Below are positions 6,980 to 14,377 of a DNA stretch of 17,492 nucleotides, piece after piece; positions within the stretch are counted from its first letter, which is position 1; every line of letters begins with the position of its first letter. The stretch spans positions 1 through 17,492 of the forward strand of contig JBEKDL010000040.1 of the NCBI GenBank assembly GCA_050014355.1, written 5' to 3'. Under the pieces are notes generated by a model that was not told where the DNA came from, ran no database searches, and was given only the letters and a program-made list of their open reading frames with translations. The DNA comes from Fen-1077 sp050014355. GTDB lineage: Bacteria; Chloroflexota; Dehalococcoidia; Dehalococcoidales; RBG-16-60-22. A program made the translations under genes and the position numbers.

Positions 6980-7069
6980 TGTCATTGCGAGCGAAGCGTG
7001 GCAATCCCAATCATCAGACTAAACTTATAATGGAGATTGCCACGTCGCCTTCGGCTCCTCGCAATGACA
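6980..7069. repeat. Palindromic interspersed repeat, copy 1
   Basis: A 90-bp near-palindrome fills the pdxS-pdxT gap. Its left arm begins TGTCATTGCGAGCGAAGCG (6980 on) and its right arm ends CTCCTCGCAATGACA (to 7069); both arms share GTCATTGCGAG and TGGCAATC cores. The right arm carries extra bases (short arm left, long arm right). Transcribed, it would form a long stem with a loop of about 30 nt. This GTCATTGCGAG type is a widespread non-coding interspersed repeat in bacterial genomes. A second copy lies at 13939-14026 in the opposite orientation. A perfect TATAAT (7026-7031) sits in the loop but lacks a -35. Confidence 0.85.
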
Positions 7070-7103
7070 ACTAAAATGATATTTCAAAGAGGATGAAAAA
7101 CAA

Positions 7104-7682
7104 ATGAAAATCGGTGTCCTTGCATCGCAGGGAGCCTTTATCGAACATATCAAGATATTAAACAAACTGGATACCGAAGCCGTGCCCGTCCGTTTACCCG
7201 GGGAACTCAAAGGGTTGGACGGGCTGATTATTCCCGGCGGTGAAAGCACCACTATCAGCCGCTTGATGCATGCCTACAACCTGATGGAAAAAATCGGCGC
7301 TATGGCCGGGAAAGGTCTCCCCCTGTTCGGCACGTGCGCCGGGATGATTCTCATGGCCAAGCATATCTCCGGCAACGGCTCGCCGTCTCTTAACCTGATG
7401 GACATCAGCGTAAAGCGCAACGCTTTCGGGCGGCAGATAGATAGTTTTGAAACAGAGATAGCGATACCGGCCCTGGGTAAGGCGCCTTTCCATGCGGTAT
7501 TCATCCGCGCTCCGGTCATCGAGCGTTGTGACCAGGGCGTGGATATTTTAGCCCGCCTTAAAGACGGCACGATTGTCGCTGCCAGAGAGGACAAAATGCT
7601 GGTGGCGGCTTTCCACCCCGAATTGACCGATGACACCAGGTTCCATCAATACTTCCTTGATATAGCTTCCGGTAAAAATTAG
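7104..7682 (+). CDS. pdxT: Pyridoxal 5'-phosphate synthase, glutaminase subunit
   Basis: It is a class I glutamine amidotransferase that releases ammonia from glutamine and channels it into PdxS. The 192-aa length is normal. Visible: IGVLASQGAFIEHI at the N-terminus, GGESTTISRL (45-54) which forms the oxyanion-side loop, LFGTCAGM with the nucleophile Cys78, and the FHPELT triad partners His171 and Glu173. All catalytic residues are present. The ATG at 7104 is preceded by AGAGGA. The gene follows pdxS in the same direction but is separated by a 90-bp palindromic repeat, so co-transcription would pass through a strong stem-loop, which could lower its level relative to pdxS. Confidence 0.97.
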   Translation: MKIGVLASQGAFIEHIKILNKLDTEAVPVRLPGELKGLDGLIIPGGESTTISRLMHAYNLMEKIGAMAGKGLPLFGTCAGMILMAKHISGNGSPSLNLMDISVKRNAFGRQIDSFETEIAIPALGKAPFHAVFIRAPVIERCDQGVDILARLKDGTIVAAREDKMLVAAFHPELTDDTRFHQYFLDIASGKN

Positions 7683-7701
7683 TGCCTCCGGAGTGATGAT
7701 A

Positions 7702-9219
<1,518 letters not shown>

Positions 9220-9240
9220 TAATTCCCGGAAAAGGAGCCG

Positions 9241-9861
9241 ATGGCGCCGTTATTTATTACCTTTGAAGGGGTGGAGGGCTGCGGCAAGAGTACGCAGTCG
9301 CGGCTGCTTTACCGGCGGCTTGATAAACTTGCCATTCCGGCGCTATTGACCCACGAGCCCGGGGGCACCCCTCTCGGCGAAAAAATCACCCGCCTGCTTA
9401 AATCGGCGAAAGGTACTGATATTTCACCGCTCTCGGAGCTTCTTTTATTCAACGCCTCACGCGCCCAGCATTTAGAGGAGATTATCCGCCCTGCTTCAAA
9501 AGAAGGCAAGGTCGTTATCTGCGACCGCTTCACCGATTCAACTATAGCCTACCAGGGCTACGGGCGCGGTATAGATTTAGATACGGTATTCACCGTCAAT
9601 CGAATTGCCACACAGGGGCTCACTCCCGATTTGACCATATTGCTAGATGTCCCGGTTGAAAAAGGGCTGTCCCGCAAACAGGGCGATAGGCCGGACCGCT
9701 TTCATTCCGAACAATTGAACTTCCACCGCCGCGTGCGCGATGTATTCCTTAAGCTGGCGGAGGAAGCACCGGGACGTTGGCTCGTTATCGATGGTACACA
9801 AAGCAAGGATAAAATAGCCGTGATTATCTGGGAAAAGATAAGCAGTTTACTTTCAAAGTAA
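9241..9861 (+). CDS. tmk: Thymidylate kinase
   Basis: It phosphorylates dTMP to dTDP using ATP, for DNA precursor supply. The 206-aa protein has the P-loop GVEGCGKST (10-18), a dTMP-binding HEPGGTPLGEKI segment (38-49), the DRF motif (95-97) followed by DSTIAYQGYGRG, and a LID region RKQGDRPDRF (145-154) with basic residues. The start ATG 9241 follows AAGGAG with good spacing. It lies in the run after the R3H ATPase and before rnhB, which suggests a shared transcript for DNA metabolism genes. Confidence 0.97.
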   Translation: MAPLFITFEGVEGCGKSTQSRLLYRRLDKLAIPALLTHEPGGTPLGEKITRLLKSAKGTDISPLSELLLFNASRAQHLEEIIRPASKEGKVVICDRFTDSTIAYQGYGRGIDLDTVFTVNRIATQGLTPDLTILLDVPVEKGLSRKQGDRPDRFHSEQLNFHRRVRDVFLKLAEEAPGRWLVIDGTQSKDKIAVIIWEKISSLLSK

Positions 9862-9879
9862 GCCTAAAGGGGAGTAACG

Positions 9880-10521
9880 TTGAATAACGCCCGCCGGAAA
9901 CCCTCTTTAGCCGAGGAAAAAGCCCTCCGCGCGGAAGGTTATCGCCTCATTGCCGGGGTGGACGAGGTGGGGCGGGGCGCTTTAATGGGGCCGGTGGTCG
10001 CCGCGGCTGTCATCATGCCGGAAAATATCAAAGCCCGCTGGAAAAGCCGTGTCAGGGACAGTAAACAGCTCACCCCAAAAGCGCGCGAGTCGCTTTTTCC
10101 CTTTATCCAGGAAACCGCTGTCTCCCTGGGGATAGGCTCGATGGCTAATGATGTTATCGATACCATAGGTATCGCGCGCGCCACGTGCCTGGCCATGATT
10201 GACGCCATCAATCAGCTTGCGCCGCAACCCGAGTTCCTGCTTATCGATTTTGTAAAACTGGACTTAACCATACCGCAAAAAGGCATTATCGACGGCGATA
10301 GCCTGTGTTTTTCCATCGCCTGCGCCTCGATTATCGCCAAAGTCACCCGCGACCGCAAGGTGACGGAGATGGACCGGGACTATCCGGGCTACGGTTTTGC
10401 CAGCCACAAAGGCTACGGCACCAGGGAGCACCTCGCCTGCCTGCGGGAAAAAGGCCCCTGCCCTCTGCACCGCCGTTCTTTCCAGCCCGTAAGTGATATA
10501 ATACAGGAGATAGGTGCATGA
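9880..10521 (+). CDS. rnhB: Ribonuclease HII
   Basis: It cleaves RNA in RNA-DNA hybrids and starts removal of single ribonucleotides from DNA. The start is TTG at 9880, placed by AAGGGGAG at 9867-9874. The 213-aa protein shows GVDEVGRG (26-33) with the first two metal ligands Asp28 and Glu29, RDSKQLTPKARE (59-70), LLIDFVKL with Asp123, and SIIAKVTRDR (150-159) with the fourth acidic residue Asp158. PGYGFASHKGYGTREH follows. All four acidic catalytic residues appear present. The stop overlaps the start of the YraN-type gene (ATGA). Confidence 0.96.
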   Translation: MNNARRKPSLAEEKALRAEGYRLIAGVDEVGRGALMGPVVAAAVIMPENIKARWKSRVRDSKQLTPKARESLFPFIQETAVSLGIGSMANDVIDTIGIARATCLAMIDAINQLAPQPEFLLIDFVKLDLTIPQKGIIDGDSLCFSIACASIIAKVTRDRKVTEMDRDYPGYGFASHKGYGTREHLACLREKGPCPLHRRSFQPVSDIIQEIGA

Positions 10522-10886
10522 TGAAGCGGCGTGAAACCGGCAACCTGGGTGAACAGCTAGCCTGTGATTTCCTCGGGAAGAACGGCTACCTGATTATCGA
10601 GAGGAATTTCCGCTGTCCCGGCGGTGAAGTCGATATTATCGCCCGGCAGAAGGAAACGCTGGTCTTTGTGGAAGTCAGGACGAAAAGCAGCCGGTGGTTC
10701 GGCAGCCCGGAAGAATCGATCACCTCCACCAAGATGGAAAAGCTCCGCAACGTGGCCGCTTACTACTGGCAGAACCACACGAATCTTCCCGAATCCTGGC
10801 GTATCGATGTCGTCGCTATCGAGGTGAACGGGCGTGGGCGCGTCTCCCGTATCGAGCTCGTCGAAAACGCCGTCTGCGATAGATAA
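10518..10886 (+). CDS. YraN/UPF0102 family putative endonuclease
   Basis: This small protein belongs to the YraN (UPF0102) family, which has a restriction-endonuclease-like fold; its cellular job is poorly known, and the frequent neighbourhood with rnhB suggests DNA or RNA processing. The 122-aa length is normal. Motifs: RRETGNLGEQLACDFL (4-19), RNFRCPGGEVDIIA (29-42, with Asp39), and LVFVEVRTKSS (48-58) with the Glu52...Lys56 pair that completes a PD-(D/E)xK-like site. Start ATG 10518 has AGGAG at 10505-10509 (8-nt spacing) and overlaps the rnhB stop; ATG 10521 is an alternative one codon later. thiE begins 3 nt after its stop. Confidence 0.92.
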   Translation: MMKRRETGNLGEQLACDFLGKNGYLIIERNFRCPGGEVDIIARQKETLVFVEVRTKSSRWFGSPEESITSTKMEKLRNVAAYYWQNHTNLPESWRIDVVAIEVNGRGRVSRIELVENAVCDR

Positions 10887-10889
10887 AAT

Positions 10890-11951
10890 ATGAAATCGCC
10901 GTCCAGCAACGTTTTACGCATCATCGATGCGAGCCTGAACCGCATTGGTGAGGGGCTGCGCGTCCTCGAAGAATACGCCCGTTTCTCCCTCAATGATACC
11001 GCTTTAACCCAGCAGCTGAAAAACCTGCGCCATAAGCTCGTGCGCGTCGATGCCAGAATGCAGACGCAGCTTCTCCGGGGGAGGGATTCCCAGGGAGATG
11101 TCGGCGCGGACATGGAGGTCCCGGGCGAAAGCAAGCAGCGGGATATAGCGGGGACGATATCTGCCAACGCCCGGCGTGTCCAGGAGTCCCTGCGCGTAAT
11201 GGAGGAGATAGCTAGAGACCCCGACCTCAACCTGGAGACAGATGCGTACAAGAAAGCCCGGTTCGACCTTTACACGGTGGAGAAAGAGCTCCTCACGCGA
11301 ATGCTCCGGAAGGACAAACTTAAGCGGCTGGCCGGTCTGTACGTCATCATCGATATCGCCTTTTTAAGTGGGCGGAGCATCGCCCGGGTCGCTATGGAAA
11401 CCATCCAGGGCGGGGCAAAAGTGATACAGCTGCGGGACAAAGAGCGCCCCACCAGAGAATCCCTCATCTCCGCTATGGAGTTGCGGGACATCTGCGCGCA
11501 GCACAATATCCTTTTCATCATTAACGATAACCTGGAAGTAGCTCTCGCCTCCGATGCCGATGGCCTGCACGTTGGTCAGGACGATTTACCCGTCAACGTT
11601 GCCCGCCGCCTGCTGCCCGCGGATAAAATACTGGGCTGCTCGGTGCGCACACTCGATGAAGCAAAAAGGGCCATGGTTGAAGGCGCGGACTATCTGGGCG
11701 TTGGCGCCATTTACCCCACTGCCACCAAACAGACGGAAGAGGTTGTCGGTCCAGACAGATTAAAAGAAATAAGGAGAGCCCTGGACTTACCGCTGGTGGC
11801 TATCGGCGGCATTAACCAGTCTAACCTGAAGACCGTCATGAAAGCCGGGGCCGATGCCGCGGCGGTCATCAGCGCGGTGATGGGCGCCGGGGATGTTGAA
11901 AAAGCGACACGTCAACTCGTTGAAATTATCGGGGGAGAGCATGCTAAATAA
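10890..11951 (+). CDS. thiE: Two-domain thiamine-phosphate synthase (N-terminal helical domain + ThiE)
   Basis: The C-terminal half (about 145-353) is ThiE, which joins HMP diphosphate and thiazole phosphate to make thiamine monophosphate. It has YVIIDIAF, QLRDKERPTRE (180-190), INDNLEVALASDADGLHVGQDD (211-232), GVGAIYPTATKQ (270-281, diphosphate-binding) and VAIGGI (303-308). Residues 1-140 form an added all-helical domain with a duplicated motif: NRIGEGLRVLEEYAR (17-31) and ANARRVQESLRVMEEIAR (92-109). This resembles the extension called ThiD2 in some ThiE proteins, proposed to act as an HMP-P kinase; that assignment is from memory. The ATG at 10890 is 3 nt after the previous stop with no clear ribosome binding site, so coupling is likely. 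The 3' end overlaps the next gene by 11 nt. Confidence 0.92.
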   Translation: MKSPSSNVLRIIDASLNRIGEGLRVLEEYARFSLNDTALTQQLKNLRHKLVRVDARMQTQLLRGRDSQGDVGADMEVPGESKQRDIAGTISANARRVQESLRVMEEIARDPDLNLETDAYKKARFDLYTVEKELLTRMLRKDKLKRLAGLYVIIDIAFLSGRSIARVAMETIQGGAKVIQLRDKERPTRESLISAMELRDICAQHNILFIINDNLEVALASDADGLHVGQDDLPVNVARRLLPADKILGCSVRTLDEAKRAMVEGADYLGVGAIYPTATKQTEEVVGPDRLKEIRRALDLPLVAIGGINQSNLKTVMKAGADAAAVISAVMGAGDVEKATRQLVEIIGGEHAK

Positions 11952-12873
11952 TCTGGATTCAATTTCCAATCAAGCCCGCCTGGACTTATCCGCCAGGGAC
12001 GCCGCCCGGGAAAAAATGCTACCGCTTTGCCGCGAGGTTATCCGGTGCAGCGGTAACGCTATCCGGGCGGTACACCGCCAGGACTATCATCTGGCAGGAG
12101 AACTGCTTATCACCGCGCGCGGGCACCTCTCGGTCGCAGAGAAGGCCGTCGATGCTTTCAGCGAGCTTGGCAGCACCGGCGCGGTCAGGGATGCCCAGAA
12201 AGAGCTCGCCGAGGCGCATATCACGTTGTCCGTGGTCACCGGCAAGCCTCTGCCCGGGCCAAAAGAACTGAACGTCGATACCTCGGCTTACCTCAACGGC
12301 CTCGGCGAGGCTGTCGGCGAGCTGCGGCGCTATATGCTCGACGCCATGCGTAAAGGCGACCTTTCCCGCGGGGAAGAGCTGCTTACCATCATGGACGATA
12401 TCTACAGCGTCCTGGTCACCATCGATTTCCCGGACGCTATCACCGGCGGCCTGCGCCGTACCACCGACATGGTGCGCGGTGTGCTGGAAAGGACGCGCGC
12501 CGACCTTACCCTGGCCATGCAGCAGAAAGCGCTGGAGACCAGGCTGGCCGGTCTGAAACCTGCAGAATTGGTGCCTCATGAACCGTCCCACGAGGAAACA
12601 GAGTCAGCCGAAATACCCGTTTCTCATCCTGAAGAACTGGAACTGACCGGCACCGAGCAGGCAATTTACCAGGCTCTTTCCGCATGGAGGACCCGTAAGT
12701 CCAACGAGGAAAGTATCGCGCCGTACATTATCGCGCATAACTCTGTGCTTAAAGAGATTGCTAAACTGCGCCCCACCACACCGCGCGAGCTATACGCTAT
12801 TAAAGGCTTCGGGGAGAGAAGGGTCAATAAGTACGGCAAGGAAATAGTCGCCGTCATCAATAGCGATTATTAG
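11941..12873 (+). CDS. Translin-family protein with C-terminal HRDC domain
   Basis: The product from ATG 11941 is 310 aa. The first ~205 residues are a helical domain like the translin family of RNA- and ssDNA-binding proteins (COG2178 type): AREKMLPLCREVIRCSGNAIRAVHRQDYHLAGELL, GLGEAVGELRRYMLDAMRKGD, MDDIYSVLVTIDFPDAITGGLRRTTDMVRGVLERTRADLTLA. After a linker rich in Glu and Pro comes an HRDC domain (about 237-310): LTGTEQAIYQALSAWR, PYIIAHNSVLKEIA, and ELYAIKGFGERRVNKYGKEI. Both parts bind nucleic acids, so a role in nucleic acid handling is inferred. GGGGGAGA at 11931-11938 places the start, although the frame is open from 11893. It overlaps thiE by 11 nt and is the last gene of the run. 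Confidence 0.85.
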   Translation: MLNNLDSISNQARLDLSARDAAREKMLPLCREVIRCSGNAIRAVHRQDYHLAGELLITARGHLSVAEKAVDAFSELGSTGAVRDAQKELAEAHITLSVVTGKPLPGPKELNVDTSAYLNGLGEAVGELRRYMLDAMRKGDLSRGEELLTIMDDIYSVLVTIDFPDAITGGLRRTTDMVRGVLERTRADLTLAMQQKALETRLAGLKPAELVPHEPSHEETESAEIPVSHPEELELTGTEQAIYQALSAWRTRKSNEESIAPYIIAHNSVLKEIAKLRPTTPRELYAIKGFGERRVNKYGKEIVAVINSDY

Positions 12874-12899
12874 CTCAAAACCTGAAGCTCAAAACCATA
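12872..12899. repeat. Short tandem duplication
   Basis: AGCTCAAAACC occurs at 12872-12882 and again at 12886-12896, a period of 14 bp, in the gap between the translin-HRDC gene and the SDR gene. It looks like a recent small duplication. No promoter or terminator is visible in it. Confidence 0.5.
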
Positions 12900-12927
12900 A
12901 CGCAAAGTCAAAATTAGAGGTAGTACG

Positions 12928-13932
12928 ATGGACAAACTATTAGGTGGCAAAGTGGCCGTAGTCACCGGTTCCGGGCAGGGAATCGGGAGGGCCATCGCTA
13001 TCGGTCTGGCCGGGGCCGGCGCTAAGGTCGTTACCAATAACCGCCAGCCCAGCTCCACCGGCCACGCTATTTTAACCGAGGCGCAACTCGCCTCGCTCGA
13101 TAAAAAGAAACGGGAGCGCTTTCAGAAGGAGACCGAGGCCATCAGCGGCGACGCCGAAACGACCGCGCAGTCGATAAGAGAAGCCGGCGGCGAGGCCATC
13201 GCTTTTTTCGGAAATATCTCCGACTTCGATGTGGCCGAAAAACTCATCCGTACCGCCGTCAATAAATTTGGCGGGATAGATATCCTGGTGAATGTTGCCG
13301 GCGCTTTCGGTTTCAGCCCGCTCGAAAAGATGACTGAAGAGCTCTGGGATAAAGTCACTCTCGTCAAACCCAAGGGGTATTTCAACACCATCCGCCATGC
13401 CGTGCCTTATATGATGAAGCAGAAATGGGGACGCATCATCAATGCCACGTCTCGCGCTTTCCTGGGTGATGTTATCAAGCACGCCGAGTACTGCGCCGCT
13501 AACGCTGGGGTGGTGGGATTGACCAAGGCGGTGGCGATAGAAATGCGGGAGCATGGCATTACCTGTAACGCTTTTTCGCCGTTCGCTAAGACCCGCGCCG
13601 ATTATGAATTGAGGACCTATTCAGAGGTCTCGGAGGACAGTCCGTGGATAGGACGGAGACTTGGCGACGGAGGCACTCCTTCATTCGTCGCCCCCACCCC
13701 CGACTACATTGCCCCCTTCATCTGCTATCTGGCTTCCGATGCCGGGGCCGGCATCAGCGGTTCAGTCTTCGCGCTGGGCGGTAACAGCATCGGGCTTTAC
13801 TCGGAGCCGGTAATAGCCAGGAACCTGGTCAAATTCGGGGAAGGCCCGTGGACACTGGATGAGCTGATGCAGCAGGCGCCGCGAGGACTGTTTACAGGCT
13901 ATCAAAGTCCGGCGTGGCACACTTACCAGTAG
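12928..13932 (+). CDS. Short-chain dehydrogenase/reductase-like protein, atypical catalytic residues
   Basis: It has the Rossmann fold of the SDR superfamily, here 334 aa and therefore longer than the classical ~250. Cofactor motif TGSGQGIG (13-20); an insert rich in charged residues (40-75) before the Asp-type GNISD strand (95-99); NVAG (122-125); catalytic Ser175 and Tyr188 with the correct 13-residue spacing. Oddities: the position of the catalytic Lys (YxxxK) is Asn192 (YCAAN), and the Asn of the usual VNLKG segment is Lys147 (VKPKG). The C-terminal extension (after about 285) ends SPAWHTYQ. The substrate is unknown; the general region resembles the peroxisomal multifunctional-enzyme-like SDRs, a weak guess. 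Start ATG 12928 has GAGGTAG upstream. A palindromic repeat follows the stop. Confidence 0.85.
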   Translation: MDKLLGGKVAVVTGSGQGIGRAIAIGLAGAGAKVVTNNRQPSSTGHAILTEAQLASLDKKKRERFQKETEAISGDAETTAQSIREAGGEAIAFFGNISDFDVAEKLIRTAVNKFGGIDILVNVAGAFGFSPLEKMTEELWDKVTLVKPKGYFNTIRHAVPYMMKQKWGRIINATSRAFLGDVIKHAEYCAANAGVVGLTKAVAIEMREHGITCNAFSPFAKTRADYELRTYSEVSEDSPWIGRRLGDGGTPSFVAPTPDYIAPFICYLASDAGAGISGSVFALGGNSIGLYSEPVIARNLVKFGEGPWTLDELMQQAPRGLFTGYQSPAWHTYQ

Positions 13933-13938
13933 TCACTT

Positions 13939-14026
13939 TGTCATTGCGAGGAGCGCAGCGACGTGGCAATCTCAATCATGGATTTTATTCAAGATGGGTA
14001 TTGCCACGCTATCGCTCGCAATGACA
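13939..14026. repeat. Palindromic interspersed repeat, copy 2
   Basis: An 88-bp near-palindrome of the same GTCATTGCGAG family as the repeat at 6980-7069. The left arm begins TGTCATTGCGAGGAGCGCAG and the right arm ends ATCGCTCGCAATGACA. Here the long arm is left and the short arm right, so it is inverted relative to copy 1. It fills the gap between two convergent genes (SDR stop at 13932, ferredoxin-like stop at 14037) and could form a stem-loop on either transcript, perhaps serving as a bidirectional terminator. No U-tract follows the stem, so intrinsic termination is not proven. Confidence 0.85.
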
Positions 14027-14036
14027 AATCACATCT

Positions 14037-14366
14037 TTACCTCGGCGCGTAAATGGACGACCTCGGCTGTTTTTCCATCGCCTTGGCCAGCGTGGTCACC
14101 GGGCCATACATCATGCAGGTAGCCTGGCAGTGCTTGACGCAGGCGGGCTGGTCGCCGCTTTTTGTCCTATCAGCGCAAAGGTCACAGAACCTGGTGGTCA
14201 CCGGGATGAAATCGGTGTGCACCTTATCCGGTCCCACCGTGACCAGCTCATGGACCTTGATGCCGACCATGCCGTCGGTGTAGTTATGCTCCTGCTTACA
14301 GGCGACCTCGCAGGCATGGCACCCGGTGCACCAGTCGTATTGTATTAATAAGCCGTTTCGAGGCAT
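14037..14366 (-). CDS. Ferredoxin-type small subunit of the molybdopterin oxidoreductase
   Basis: The 109-residue protein has nine Cys: 13, 16, 19 and 23 (CxxCxxCxxxC, first cluster), then 61, 64, 76, 80 and 84 (CxxC-x11-CxxxCxxxC, second group). The pattern is that of the electron-transfer subunits of the DMSO reductase family (DmsB/NrfC type), but these normally have about 200 residues and up to four [4Fe-4S] clusters; here only two cluster sites remain. The C-terminal SSIYAPR fits the family end. No signal peptide is present. AAGGAG ahead of the ATG at 14366 gives the start, 11 nt after the large-subunit stop, so the two are co-translated and probably form one complex. Confidence 0.88.
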   Translation of the reverse strand: MPRNGLLIQYDWCTGCHACEVACKQEHNYTDGMVGIKVHELVTVGPDKVHTDFIPVTTRFCDLCADRTKSGDQPACVKHCQATCMMYGPVTTLAKAMEKQPRSSIYAPR

Positions 14367-14377
14367 AGCTGCTCCTT

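Noticed and set aside
5969..6985. Minus-strand frame of 338 codons opposite pdxS
   Set aside because: It is fully antisense to pdxS, a certain gene, and is His-rich as expected from the reverse of Asp and Val codons.
7026..7031. Perfect TATAAT as a pdxT promoter
   Set aside because: It lies in the loop of the palindromic repeat with no -35 at 16-18 nt and no extended -10, so it is probably chance.
7025..7252. Minus-strand frame with a SCHCEEPKATWQS segment
   Set aside because: That peptide is only the translation of the palindromic interspersed repeat, and the rest is antisense to pdxT.
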